Origin: Sclerodactyla briareus
Lineage: Eukaryota > Echinodermata > Holothuroidea > Dendrochirotida > Sclerodactylidae
DNA length: 64,000 bases
NCBI GenBank assembly: GCA_026419785.1
Contig: JAODTK010001010.1
Coordinates: 119,059-183,058, forward strand
Reading direction: 5' to 3'
How positions within the stretch are numbered: position 1 is the stretch's first letter; every line of letters begins with the position of its first letter. The notes under the pieces were generated by a model that was given only the letters and a program-made list of their open reading frames with translations, ran no database searches and was not told where the DNA came from. Positions 22,478 through 33,776 of the stretch are shown in pieces. Made by a program: the position numbers and the translations under genes.

Positions 22478-23512
22478 GTAAGACATCATGCACAGATTCC
22501 TGTGCGAGGAACACCTTAACTGCTAGTTCTTACTAAATAGAGCTTACTCCCATTGGGAATTCAGAATGTTTCAGCATGTTGTGTGCAGCACACCTGCTTG
22601 AATTTTTTTTTCGTTTTGTGGTATTGGTAAAAAAAAAAAAAAAAACTTATCTGTATTTGATGTATGTAATCATATATTGAAAACCCAGACCGGGCTCATG
22701 GTATAGGTCAACCAAGTTCCCAAAGTTGTTAAAAAAAAGAAAAAGTTGTTAGAGCGTTGGCCCCCTACCCCGGAGATAGGGTTAAAAATCCCAGTCGGGT
22801 ATGCCAAAGACCATTTTAAAAATGGACCTGTTGCCTGCCCACTGGGGCCACTCAACAAGAGGGATTGGGGCGAAGGCAAACTAGGATTTGCAGCTGACTA
22901 AATCTGCAGTATCTAGGTCTTGCCCTTGTCCGACCTACAAACTGATTTTCTGTCGATTTTCAGTGGGAAATGATGGACAGACCTATTATTACGCTATGTC
23001 CTTATGGCGCCACCCCAAAGGGGGAGGAAGAGTGAGATGAACAGAATCCTTCAGAATATGGAGATTCAAGCATTATTGACTTATGGAGAAAAAAGACCTT
23101 TCACTTTTTTTATTATAAAGAAATATAAAATCAGCAATCACTCTGTAAACTCAACAGCAGACTGTATTGATCCTCTCGTGATGTAATGTACATAACCTAA
23201 AAACGAGATGAGTTTGGAACTTCAAATTTGAGGTTTTGGGGTTATGAAATACGCTCTTTCCATCTATGTAGTTTTGATGAAACCACCTAGTGCACTAGTT
23301 TCACTTCCACTGACCTTGAGAGGATGGGAAATTCAGAGTGACTGGACAGGATGGTGCCAATAAACTTTTCTGGCATTCTCTTTGGTAGTCATAAGAGCTG
23401 GCTTAGGTCATCAATGCGAGATAATGCAAGCTATCATCACTAACTACAAGATCGCATCCCCCCCAAAATAGGCAAGGAAGCTTACATGGCTTGATAGTTT
23501 GTCATTCTCACG
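22478..23512 (+). other. Intron with SINE copy
   Basis: Contains an A17 tract (22629-22645), a SINE (22738-22910) and otherwise nothing recognised. Confidence 0.45.
22738..22910 (+). repeat. tRNA-derived SINE copy 3
   Basis: Box A-like GTTGTTAGAGCGTTGG (about 22745-22760) and box B-like GGTTAAAAATCCC (about 22779-22791) at tRNA spacing. The body follows, with ATGGACCTGTTGCC and CTCAACAAGAGGGATTGGG. The same body opening is seen in the copies at 0.7 and 53.7 kb. Confidence 0.75.
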
Positions 23513-23750
23513 ATTCATGCCCCCTATTGTACTGAACTGTCCCGGGGACACCCACAGAGGTGCAACGGTACAGTCACCCCGTTCACCTTGGGCCGCAACA
23601 GTGGCTCGACGTGACCGGCCCGGTCAAAGCCGTAGATGGCAAGAGCGTCCTTCAGGAGTTTCCCCGTCGGATTGGGTCAGCACCGGAAGGACAATTTCCA
23701 GGACTCCACCGGGAATGTCGCTGACTGCTCCTTTGATGTCACTATCACCA
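23513..23750 (+). CDS. HYR exon 8
   Basis: Opening frame MPPIVLNCPGDTHRGATVQ. The tail reads FQDSTGNVADCSFDVTIT into A|gtgag. A middle frame gives KSVLQEFPVGLGQHRK, the 'FPVG' strand, so slips lie near 23570-23600 and 23680-23700. The 5' edge is not certain: the cleanest AG before PPIV is not consensus (ctcacg), suggesting a base error in the acceptor. It could instead start a little upstream at 23494 (cttgatag). Confidence 0.76.
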
Positions 23751-26299
23751 GTGAGTAACTGGAGATGTCCATGTTCAAGCAATCGCTGTACAAAATGAGC
23801 ACATTATAAGATTAGGGGACACCGTAATTTTAGTCCAGTCTGGGTAAAACAATCGGGAGGTGCACTTCTGAGTGAGAGATTTTGTGCAAGATGTTTCGTG
23901 CACCATGTATAGGACCCTAAAGATTAATGAAATTGATGGCAACCCTCCACTAATTGCTGATTTGGCCGACATCGTGGATCTAAAAATGGACACTATTCAG
24001 AATGATAGCTACGCAGCTATTTTGGTTGCTATATAGGTGACTGCTCCTGCGCTGTGGAATTCCACAGCACATTCGCGACTCGCCTACATTGGACACATTT
24101 AACGCCAGTCAAGACCTAATTCAAATTAAGGTTTAATTATTGTTTCTTTGTGAAGTGCTTGGAGCGGTCTATGACTATTAGCATATATTAATATTAATCT
24201 ATTCCATTTTATTCTCCGTCCCCCACATGGACTATGCACTCACGCCAACGCCATGTTGACTTTTCTGGCAATTACGTAAATCCGAGTCGGCAACACCCCA
24301 TCGCCCTCCTCTTTTTGCCATGCTAGTTTTGTCAACAATTTGCCAAGATTTCCACCCAAAATTGTTTCTTTCGAAGCATTTCCTATGTCCATTTTACCAA
24401 ATTCTAACCTCTGCTGTACTTCTTCAGCTTTTCACAAAACTTTTGAACAAGTATTCTTTGATTTTTTGTGAGTTTAGAAAGGATCTTATTCCCTCTCTGC
24501 TGTTGTTCCCTGTGCTAGTGCATTCTATATAGCCCTCTATAGGTTTATCACTCCACATCATACCTATAGGCTTGTTCCTGTAACAATGAGGAAATAAGTT
24601 CTGATGGGCAGCCATTTTGAGAGTACAATTTTGAGAGTAAAATTTCATGCTTCAATCAGAAGTTAACAACCCAGCATAAGGTCCCTAGAAACTGGAAACT
24701 CAAAGCATTGGCTTGTCAGGCAATATATGACAAGGGAGTCTCTGCAAAAGTTATGTTCATGAGAGGTCAGCAAAAGTAGAGCTCCATTCTTTCAATTTTA
24801 CACCTTTGCATCCAAGACCTACCGTTGTTACAATTGTCCCATATTTTTTTCAACCTTTGTACTGACAAACATGTAACCATATCTGACATATTGTGCAGGC
24901 CAGGGAAGAAGGCCACATTGCAAAATCGCACTTCTTAAGCTGAAACCTTTCACGGGTCATACACTGTGAGATTCTCCAGTTGCATCAAGTATGAGACCAG
25001 TTATCAATATTTCTGGAGATTACACGAAGTTCCAGTGAGGCTTGTAACACCAAATTTTGTGCTCTTCAGTGGATGAACCCTCGTATTGAAGTGTGGAGGA
25101 TTGGGTTTGCATACGACTTGCTCCGTTCTCAGCATTCTAGTTTTCTTAGGGGCTAAAACCATGCTTGCCAATCTCTTCTAGAATTGACAGTTTCAAAAAG
25201 TTTGGGTTTGGTCTTGCTTGACGGGGGAAAAATTCCAAAGCAATTAAAAAGGCCCCTGCGGAGGAGTCAACTTGAGAGGGGCTTCCCGTGGAGGGGTACC
25301 CACTCCGAGCAAGTAGCCCCTATCGCACACCAAGACCGCTGATGGTTCCGGAGACGGAAACTGGATAACAAGGTGTGTCGAACTCTGTCTCCTCAAGATC
25401 CCCCTCAGTCGCCTTCTACGTCAGGCGGTTCAAAACCAGGCTATTTTGAAGCCCCCAAACCACAGGTGGGTGGAATCATGGAGTATACTTAAATAATATT
25501 CTGCATGATATCAATGTTCTTAACAAGTGATCACCTGATGGATTTAAACCGAATCTGGAACCTCAAGATATTTGTTTCCGAGGGTGCGCTCCTGATATAC
25601 CTAGGGAGATAGACCAGGTTTTTTCTGAATCGTTGTAATGCAGTTCGGTTCGCTATGACCCCATCTCTGTCCTCGACCAAATATAAAAAAATGTCGTCGG
25701 GGTGCGGTGTCCAGTGTTTGGGTCCTTGGACCTGTGATCATCATGTTGGAGTATCTTCACTGAAGGTCAATGATCATGTAGCAGATTTTTCTGTATCAAC
25801 TAACACCGGCGAAAAGGGGACTTATCAAAACCCCACACCCCGAATTTGGCAAGTTCTAGCATAGCTGTTAGGAATTTTAGGAATCAACGACATCACATGG
25901 GGAACTGCACAAAATCCTCTCTGCAAATGGACTCATAGTTAATTATGTATTCTGTTCTGTGATAAACAGAAATAATTAAAGTGAGGTATTCACTTAGGAA
26001 TGAATGAGATTCCTCTTCACTGTACTATCTTGTGAACATGTTTTTGGCCGTATTCGTCTCCTCTTCGGTTCCATCATAGTTCATAGTTGTGGCAAGGTTT
26101 TTCCAAAGTACATATATCGCATTGACTTGTATTTTCACGGGTTCCCCCCGTGACATCACATGGTGAAATTTGCAATAATTGTTGTCTTATCATTGCACTC
26201 GGATCGATTGAAATTCGATCTAAGGGTTCGGTTGCCATTGTAATATATAGAAAGTATGAGAAGTCATGACCAAAGTACGAAACTTTGGCCATCTTTCAG
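23751..26299 (+). other. Intron, one unassigned GC-rich block
   Basis: A GC-rich segment at about 25240-25470 looks unlike its surroundings but matches no module I recognise. The rest is featureless AT-rich intron. Confidence 0.4.
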
Positions 26300-26551
26300 G
26301 TGGGCAGTTGATGTTAACCCACCAATCATCCTGAACTGCCCTGCTAACATCACTGAGCAGGCTGCAGGGGACTTAACCCCAATCAGTTGGGCTGCACCGA
26401 TCGCATTTGATGCCGAGGGGCCAGTCATACCGCTCAGTGTCCGCTGAGAACCCTTCAGGGGAATTCCCTGTGGGGGTTTCCCTGGTTGAGTACATCTACA
26501 TGGATCTGGCTCAGAACATCGCTAACTGCTCGTTCACAGTGACCATTATTG
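26300..26551 (+). CDS. HYR exon 9 (triplet copy 1)
   Basis: Reads VNPPIILNCPANITEQAAG, then ISWAAPIAFDAEGPVIPLSV, and after a one-base insertion in GTCCGCTGAGAAC (copy 3 has GTACCTGAGAAC) PSGEFPVGVSLVEYIYMD and IANCSFTVTIIG before gtaag. All HYR landmarks are present (CPANI, W, FPVG, VEYIYMD, CSFTV). Relative to copy 3 this copy has two extra bases at its 5' end (GTGGGCAGTTGATG) and one extra in the middle, 252 against 249 bases. The upstream intron differs from copies 2 and 3, whereas the downstream intron matches copy 2. Confidence 0.85.
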
Positions 26552-27140
26552 GTAAGATACAAATATGGTAATCTTCAAAACTATGAGAGAATAGTCCCAA
26601 GGCGGTCTGTTTCAATTTGCTCTAAATCAGTTTTCTAATAGTCCCTGCCAAGTTCGGTAATAAATTTACAGCACTTTAAAAGCCCTGTCTCTCAAAGGCA
26701 TACAGGGTATTTTCAATTTGGAGGACAAATTCAGGATCAACCCAAATCCTTGGAAACTGATTAGGAAATTTGTCATTTTTTGTCCTGCCTGAAAGAAGGT
26801 CAGGAAGAGACTTTGTGTATGCATGTGTGTTTGTGTGTCACGCTGGCCCATTCGCAGGATTTTTCCGAAACTGAAAAGCCAAATTATTTAGAAGAAATTT
26901 TGAATTTTGTATCAGGGTTAGTGGGTGAACACAACTGAGCATGATCGAAAGTCACTGATTAAATGGGATAATTAGCTAATTTTAATTAGCTGAGGTATCA
27001 CTGAGGCTCGTGTTGATATGCTTCAGGGTCATAAGGGGGACTTGCTTCAACTAAAGGGGTGGACTTGCACTTTATGAAAACTTAAAAGATGCACGTGTTG
27101 ATTTGTTGTTGAACTCTGTCCAACTCTCTTCCGGTGGCAG
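26552..27140 (+). other. Intron composed of duplicated flanks
   Basis: The first about 435 bases match 27389-27815 closely. The last about 150 bases (from GAGGTATCACTGAGGCTCG) match 28690-28849. The intron is therefore the join between two tandem units. Confidence 0.75.
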
Positions 27141-27388
27141 GTGACCGAGACATTAACCCACCAATCATCCTGAACTGCCCTGCTAACATCACTGAGCAGG
27201 CTGCAGGGGACCTAACCCCAATCAGTTGGGCTGCACCGATCGCATTTGATGCCGAGGGGCCAGTCATACCGGTCAGTGTACCCGAGACCCATCCGGGGAA
27301 TTCCCTGTGGGGGTTTCCCTGGTTGAGTACATCTACATGGATCTGGCTCAGAACATCGCTAACTGCTCGTTCACAGTGACCATTATTG
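27141..27388 (+). CDS. HYR exon 10 (triplet copy 2)
   Basis: Starts GDRDINPPIILNCPANITEQ after ccggtggcag and follows copy 1 almost letter for letter. GTACCCGAGACCCATCCGGG replaces copy 3's GTACCTGAGAACCCTTCAGGG and is one base shorter, so the frame breaks just before FPVGVSLVEYIYMD. Ends in the same ATTATTG|gtaag donor. The separate single-base differences from copies 1 and 3 suggest consensus errors more than shared decay. Product as for the other HYR modules. Confidence 0.85.
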
Positions 27389-28849
27389 GTAAGATACAAA
27401 TATGGTAATCTTCAGTACTATGAGAGAACAAGGCCGTCTTTTTCAATTTGCTCTAAATCAGTTTTCTAATAGTCCCTGCCAAGTTCGGTAATAAATTTAC
27501 AGCACCTTTAAAAGTCACGTCTCTCAAAGGCATACAAGGTATTTCAATTTGGAGGACAAATTTAGGATTAACCCAAATCCTTGGAAACTGAGTAGGAAAT
27601 TTGTCATTTTTCGTCCTGCCTAAATAAATGAAGGTCAGGAAGAGACTTTGTGTATGCATGTGTGTTTGTGTGTCACGCTGGCCCATTCGCAGGATTTTTC
27701 TGAAACTGTAAAGCCAATTTAGATGAAATTTTGAATTTTGTATCAGGGTTAGTGGGTGAACTCATGAGCACGATCGAAAGTCACTGATTAAATGGGATAA
27801 TTTGCTACTTTTTATCTCATTGTTTGAGATCGCTTGCAGGATCACAGATAGACCGTAGAAGCTCTGATGATGCAAGTTTGCAGATAGGTATAGGATATGG
27901 GTAGATGAATTGATAAGATTTACAGCCCAGCCTGAAATATGCTGAATAAGTAAAGTAGTCTCAAGTTGCTTAATTCATGCATATTTTGGGAGTTTCAGAT
28001 TTCCATGAAACTTATTGAATGTGGTCCACCTTGGTCCTGAGAAAGAGATCATGGAAGTAGAGGAAAACTGGGTCACTGGAGGGCTTCAAATAGTCTCATT
28101 TTTGTGATTCATGTAAGTTTATATTTTGGTCACATTTTGTATTCCTTGACATCAATCGAGAAATCTATGCGGTCATGTCAGTGCGTGTGTGTGTGTATGT
28201 TACCCCTGGCTTGTGATCACAATAACTTGACCCCACCTGGATGAATGAAGCTTAGTGGATGTACTCATGCCCTAGATTTTACGATCAGCTAAGCTAACAC
28301 CACTTCAATCGGTCTTCCTGAAATTCAGGCAAGGAATCACAAAGCTTGTAGCTTCCTTGTGCTGTATCATGTGTTGCATACATGTAAGGAAATTGGTTGT
28401 CTGTAACCTTGATTTGTTAGAGTAACACTAGCTGCCGGGTCACTGGTGTTATTACGATAGGTCAAATTCAATGTCTCCTGTGCTCCCCTCTGAATCCGCC
28501 CCTGATCACATGACCACCATATCAAAGTTATTCTTCACCTCGTCCATCCGCGTTCCTGGGGACCTCGATGCTGGCAGTTGCCTCTCGGAAACGGTGCCAC
28601 ATCGAGTGAAGCTAGCTGGAGCGTGCGATGTCACTGCTGCGAGCATGAGTACCGGGTCTGATTGACCCTTGAATCTTGAGTTATTCTGAAAAGGCAGAGG
28701 TATCACTAAGGCTCGTGTTGATATGCTTTCAAGGGTCACAAGGAGTACACTTGCTTCAACTAAAGGGGTGGACTTGCACTGTATGAAAACTTGAAAGATG
28801 CACGTGTTGATTTGTTGTTGATCTCTGTCCAACAATCTTTCCGGTGCAG
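27389..28849 (+). other. Intron with duplicated flanks and a short dispersed repeat
   Basis: Begins with a copy of the 26552-26985 sequence, holds a short ATTCCTTGAC-family copy (about 28140-28360) and an unassigned GC-richer stretch (28470-28680), and ends with a copy of the 26990-27140 sequence. Confidence 0.65.
28140..28360 (+). repeat. Dispersed ATTCCTTGAC-family repeat, short copy
   Basis: Starts GTATTCCTTGACATCAATCG, continues with TG microsatellite and CCCCACCTGGATGAATGAAGC, and ends CAGGCAAGGAATCACAAAGC. This compact version keeps both ends of the family and drops most of the middle. Confidence 0.7.
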
Positions 28850-29098
28850 GTGACCGTGACGTTAACCCACCAATCATCCTGAACTGCCCTGCTAACATCA
28901 CTGAGCAGGCTGCATGGGACCTAACCCCAATCAGTTGGGCTGCACCGATCGCATTTGATGCCGAGGGGCCAGTCATACCGCTCAGTGTACCTGAGAACCC
29001 TTCAGGGGAATTCCCCGTGGGGGTTTCCCTGGTTGAGTACATCTACATGGATCTGGCTCAGAACATCGCTAACTGCTCGTTCACAGTGACCATTATTG
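28850..29098 (+). CDS. HYR exon 11 (triplet copy 3, frame intact)
   Basis: Exactly 83 codons without interruption: GDRDVNPPIILNCPANITEQ, A-W-D in place of A-G-D, then ISWAAPIAFDAEGPVIPLSV, PENPSGEFPVGVSLVEYIYM and NIANCSFTVTII. It is the intact reference for the triplet. The donor, however, differs: copies 1 and 2 have ATTATTG|gtaagat, here the sequence is ATTATTGTAGATC, so either one G was dropped from G|gtagat or splicing uses ATT|gtagat, which would shift the frame. Downstream intron is unrelated to copies 1 and 2. Confidence 0.86.
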
Positions 29099-29149
29099 TA
29101 GATCAATATCTCTCTATGAAGACAGGTGTTTCTAGCTCTTGATCCATTC

Positions 29150-29960
29150 CTAATAGGTCATGCCAGGTTAGTAACACTTCCAGCATTTGGCCACACTTGG
29201 TCATGACAATCAAAAGTTGAAAGCGGTATCTTGGGTGTTCACAAGGATGAGGTCAAAGGTCATTTTGTGGGTCAATTCCAGCCATTTTGTATAAATATGC
29301 ACAATGCTTCTACATTTTAATTTGAATGATCATGAAATTTATTCAGCATTATTGGAAACCAAAGCTACATATGTGGTGCCAGAGATTGAGGTCATAGGTC
29401 ATCTTGTGGTCATATTTTGTCATTTTTAGGGTCATATGAACAACAGCTTCTACTACCGCAGAGTAGACAGGATGATCATTAGAATTAGTATTACATTGAA
29501 CCATCCCTTCCCATATTATTTGGAGGCCAAAGGTTGTCTAGGGGTCAATTCCATCCGTTGTGTTGATAACAATCAGGCGGCTTATTCTCCTAAAGGACAG
29601 ATGCAATGTTCATGAAAGTCCTTCACTATTATCAGTGAGCAATGTTACATAGGGGTTATTCAGGAATTTGAGGTCAAAGGTCATCTAGGGGTAAATATCT
29701 GCCGTTGTTTGGACAGTCAAGCAGTTTATTCTCCTTCAGAGTAGATGAGATGTTCATGAAGGTTGGTCAGTATTATCGCTGACCAATTTACATGTGGATT
29801 TGTTCGTGAATTTGAGGTCAAAGTTCACTTTTGGCCATTCCCCTCGAGACGTCCAGCAACTTTCACTCCTACAAAATAAATTGTAGATGGTATCATCAGC
29901 GACCAATGGTAAATATGGAGTTTTCAGGAATTAGAGGTCACCCATTGGTCAGTTTTGGTA
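29150..29960 (+). repeat. About 175-base tandem repeat, five diverged units
   Basis: Each unit has GAGGTCAAAGGTCATCTAGG or a variant, a 'CAATTCCAGCCATTTTGT'-like piece, GCAGAGTAGACAGGATG and TCATGAAAGTTGGTCAGTAT. Related single units recur at 62.2-62.8 kb and at the very end of the window. Perfect AGGTCAAAGGTCA occurs at 29250-29262 and 29671-29683. Confidence 0.75.
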
Positions 29961-30639
29961 GCCATGCCTCGATATACACTAATGAATACCTGAATGCAGT
30001 AATTACCTTGTCTACTGGGAATTATCGGTTGACAGGCTACTGTACCCTTGACACTCACAATTTTGGAAGTTTTCAAATGAAGACTGCTACAGTTGGTGTT
30101 CGTGCCAGGTCACGCGCAGGGCCCTCACAGGCCCCCAATTACAGCTGGGTAGGAGCAAGAGCAATTAGGATTATTGTGCCTTGAGATGAAGCCTCTCGTC
30201 CGGCTCCAGACAATGGGTTGAAAATGATCCCAATCAGGAGCTTGGAAAGTTTTACTACACATTCAGTATACATCTCATTCACAGATTTTAAAATAGATAT
30301 TTCTGTTAGGATTCTATAACATCACCGACACCAGCAGGTCTTGAAATTGTTATTGTCCGCCCTTTTCGGATATAGAGGTGGAAAAAACGGCGAAAGTTCC
30401 CCAAGGCTCGGAACATCCACCCCTGTTGCGAATAAAAATTGAAGCCTCAAACAATCTGCTGAATACAATAATTTGCATGTGATGAGGATCTAATTAGCAT
30501 CACAATGCATCGATGGAACAAAAACAGTTGCGGGAATGGTGGAGGGGGGAATGGTGGAGGGGGGGGGAGGTTATGACTGCGAGTTTGGAATGGTCTGATG
30601 AAATGTTATGTTCGACTATTACTTGAGGGGGCTGGGACC

Positions 30640-30735
30640 TTGCACTGTCTATCTATCTGTCTGTCTGCCTGCCTGCTACCTACCTACCTGCAACATCTAC
30701 CTACCTACCTGCTACCTATACCTACCTACCTTTGC
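30640..30735. repeat. Compound tetranucleotide microsatellite
   Basis: TCTA, TCTG, CCTG and CCTA repeats in succession, interrupted by CAACA. Confidence 0.85.
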
Positions 30736-31086
30736 CTTCTTTTGGCCTTTCTTTTTGGTCTTTGAGGGATGTTGACCAAACTTGGACACAATGTTCATTG
30801 ACACTGGGAATCTTTGTGAAAAATAACATTTCCCCGAAATTGAATTATAGTTCAGGCAAAAGTTTCAGGTGCCCCTACAGACTATCAACACCTGAATTGG
30901 TCTTTTTGCAATGAAATATTCAGTCCATTTGTGCAGTTTGGGTCACAGCCCCATTGGTGCTCTCGTTCCATTCAAGAATAGTTGCTGAAAACTTTCTCAT
31001 GGATTGGGAGTGGATTCTAGTCATATGATGTCAATGTTCTGAAGATGCCATTACCCATAGCTTTTTTGAGCGAGCTGTTCAATTGC

Positions 31087-31119
31087 ATTGTCCGGGGGGG
31101 AGGGGGGGGGGGGGGGGAA
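31087..31119. repeat. G-rich homopolymer tract
   Basis: About 28 G residues with one A, 34 bases before an HYR acceptor region. Could form a G-quadruplex or reflect consensus uncertainty. Confidence 0.7.
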
Positions 31120-31153
31120 ACAAATTCTTCTGACTTTCTTTTTCCATGACTAG

Positions 31154-31402
31154 ATGTAACCCACCGCTCATTTCTTAGCTGCCCCGATGACATTCTGGTA
31201 GAAATCACAAACCCAAGCCAGATGGCGGTGGAGGTTTTTTGGGACCCCCCAGTTGCCTTGGATGAGGGGGTGCCTATCGCCCCCGTGTCCGGACCCTTGG
31301 AGCCCTCGGGCGTCTTCACCGTTGGAACCCGGCTAGCCGAGTACGTCTTCTTCGACGATGCTGGCAACAGCGCCATCTGTGCCTTCAACATTACCGTCAC
31401 AG
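31154..31402 (+). CDS. HYR exon 12, fully intact
   Basis: All 83 codons are open from gactag to the ACA G|gtaagg donor: FLSCPDDILVEITNPSQ, VEVFWDPPVALDEGVPIAPV, EPSGVFTVGTRLAEYVFFDD, AGNSAICAFNITVTG. This shows the module's canonical order: CPDDI opening, tryptophan strand, 'GVFTVGT' hairpin, 'YVFFDDAGN' strand and the second cysteine in 'ICAFNITV'. No slip, substitution of a key residue or weak splice site. Two intact exons like this one and 13997-14116 argue that the protein is under constraint. GC-rich codons (GGC, GTC, TTC) contrast with the AT-rich introns. Confidence 0.93.
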
Positions 31403-31719
31403 GTAAGGCCGCGGGGCATTACTGATGACCATGCAGGTCCATGCGAGTGCCACATCATTTGTATTCAGTGCCTTATGTTCCCCATTTGTGTACCCATTAT
31501 AATCAGAGCCTGGTCACAAGGTTTGTCCGAGGTCACAAAGGATGTTTATCAGATAACGAGAGATGTCTCTCATCGTCCTGCCTCTAGACCCCTTAGGTAT
31601 CCCCCTGATGACAGGTTCGAAGCACCCCCAGATGAATTGATGCAATTCTAGTGATCACCGAAAAAAGGTCCCCCGTATACACAGTTGACTTTTCTGGGTT
31701 TTTGGTAGCTCCGATAGAA

Positions 31720-32680
31720 TGGTTGTCTGTGGATATACGAAAATACTGACTCCCCTCAATAAATCTAATGATACTAAACTCACGTATCAATACTACCAAT
31801 TCCAAATCGTGGGAAAGGGGCAAACAAGGGGCAAAAGACTAAAATATGCCAGTTACTCTCTAAACCGGCTACTGACCCAAGGCCATGAACTGTCGTTCCC
31901 ATAATGTTCAACTTCAACACATGGAAACCCGACCGATCGCCAGTTTCTAAATAATCAAACCATCTACACCCCTCCAATGCGAATAGCGTAAACAATGAGG
32001 CCTTTACAGACCCTCGTGACTCGAGGGGGGGGGGGGGGGTATTTCTCGGCCCTCCTTAAAACGTACAAATCAACTTAACAATAAACAATAAAAACCCTTC
32101 AACTGGCTCTAGCCCTGAAACCTCATACGACAGAGGAAATTCAACATTCTACTTGCCCTAATTACCACTCAACCTGAATATCAATTCCCCCATCTAGTGA
32201 AAACACGAAAAATACAATTTACTCACTCACAAATCCAGTGACAACGCCCCTAAACTCAACAAAAGTTTGGTCTACTGCCGTCCATACAGTCAGTAGCACA
32301 CACAAAAAGCATGGGATAAAAACGGGCCCACAAGACCATCTTAATTGCCCCCACTGAAATTATCTCCACCCGGGCTGGTCTCCTAGATAACGTATGTCCC
32401 CAAACAAGCTACTGCTGTCTCCCCAGGCAAAGGGTGAAGTACCTCCAACAGCGCAATCTGAAACCCAAGAAACCTCATGATTTCGCCTATGGCATGTAAA
32501 AATAAAAGCGTATACGAGCAATGCAAATTAGTCCCATTGTTTTAATATCACTCCTATTCGCGTATCCACCATTACGAATTCTTAAAGTTATGCAATCTCA
32601 ACGATACACTAGAAAGTCACCCACTGTATGACCCGACCCAGCAACATGTAGTAATAAGGACCATCCAACAACATTTAAAA
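31720..32680. other. A+C-rich, G-poor block of unknown origin
   Basis: For about 950 bases the + strand is strongly enriched in A and C and poor in G (for example ACAAATCAACTTAACAATAA, CTACACCCCTCCAATGCG), unlike both sides. No open frame of note, no tRNA or rRNA signature and no terminal repeats were found. Confidence 0.6.
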
Positions 32681-33053
32681 CATGAGAGTAAAATACACTT
32701 GCTCCCCAAAACTACGGAGGACAACAAGTCCATGCGCGAACTTCAAGCCATGGCAATCCGAAACATTATGTAGAAAAGGCAATGTAGGGAGAAGGCTGCT
32801 CCACCTACTGATAAGGTTGGCTTATCATCATACCTGGTCAGTGTCATTATGGGCTAATTATAGTACCAATAGAGTGTTCAGGGATTCAGGCTAAAAGGAG
32901 GGGCATAATGAACTCTTGAACGTTGAATACTGCAAAATGCTTCTCTACGATCATGTCGGATTTCCAATCATACTTGGTCATTGTTATAATGGACTAGTGA
33001 TATTCATGGAGCATTCAGGGATATGGTCCAAACTCCCTCTTTTTGGTCATCAA

Positions 33054-33639
33054 AAGGACCACTGCAGGAGATTATAAAGAGGCTAATATATTAGCTGAGA
33101 AAACTGAATGCGTGATCCAAACCCGGAGATCATAGGACTTTCCGTGTATGGAGTTACAGACCTTTGAAGTTCGTGGTGTGTGTGTACTGTGCGAGGTCGA
33201 AAAGCATCCCATCATGCAATAATATGAATGTCATACTTGCACAACCTACAAGCAATCTTTGTTTTCTATGAAACCCCACATCATTCTCACTTTGAACATT
33301 TAGTCTATGTGAGAGGATTGCTGTGGTGGGTGGTGGGTGTTGATGGTTACTTTGGTGAGATAAAGACAACAGGACTTCTGCCAAATGTTGACTCATTCAG
33401 TCATTCAACAAAATGAAACAATGAAATACATGACATAACTTTCTTGGTTTGTCCAAATGTGACGTCATGCGTTATTGTGCAATGGATTCTCGCCATTCTC
33501 TGCACATGGATGAAAGGCTGGGGTTGAAGCCACATGACTCCACATAGGCACATCCTATTGAAATGGTGTTTGGACCTATGATACAGTTTTCCCATTCTCC
33601 ATGATATGACCTCTGCTGTTTTCAAGCCTGCATTTTCCT
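33054..33639 (+). mobile_element. AAGGACCACTGCAGG MITE, direct copy
   Basis: Starts AAGGACCACTGCAGG and ends CCTGCATTTTCC. The inside matches 39.3-39.87 and 43.42-43.95 kb: GAAAACTGAATGCG, AGCATCCCATC, GGTGTTGATGGTTACTTTGG, GACGTCATGCGTTATTG and GGACCTATGATACAG. No coding capacity. Confidence 0.8.
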
Positions 33640-33776
33640 GTACTAATGAATGATTTTTCTCTTACATGCAGTTGTGCGTCAAAACATCCTGTACAGAGGA
33701 AGTTAATTAAATTTGAGATACAATAACAATTCTCCTCAATGAAAAGACACCTGAGTTAAACTTTTTTCCTCTTGAG

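Larger units (their letters stand above)
29099..31153 (+). other. Intron with about 175-base tandem repeats and microsatellites
   Basis: Tandem repeat 29150-29960, simple repeats 30640-30735, and a G-rich tract at 31087-31119. A 117-codon open frame (29831-30184) overlaps the repeat and is not convincing. Confidence 0.5.
31403..33776 (+). other. Intron with A/C-biased block and MITE
   Basis: Contains a strand-biased block (about 31720-32680), a G14 run (32026-32039), a two-unit repeat of about 125 bases (32815-33040, shared GGTCATTGTTATAATGG-like text) and a MITE copy (33054-33639). Confidence 0.5.

Noticed and set aside
25240-25470. GC-rich stretch that might be coding
   Set aside because: All three + frames are broken, no HYR/EGF/FN3 landmarks, and no suitable splice sites.
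28471-28665. 64-codon open frame upstream of triplet copy 3
   Set aside because: Serine-rich chance frame with no domain match; it lies in the segment between duplicated intron flanks and has no convincing donor.
28506-29042. 178-codon open frame on the minus strand
   Set aside because: It is antisense to the intact HYR exon at 28850-29098 and its flank; the + strand shows the domain signature and splice sites.
31720-32680. Nuclear insertion of mitochondrial DNA
   Set aside because: The base bias is suggestive, but no mitochondrial protein, rRNA or tRNA could be recognised in any frame.
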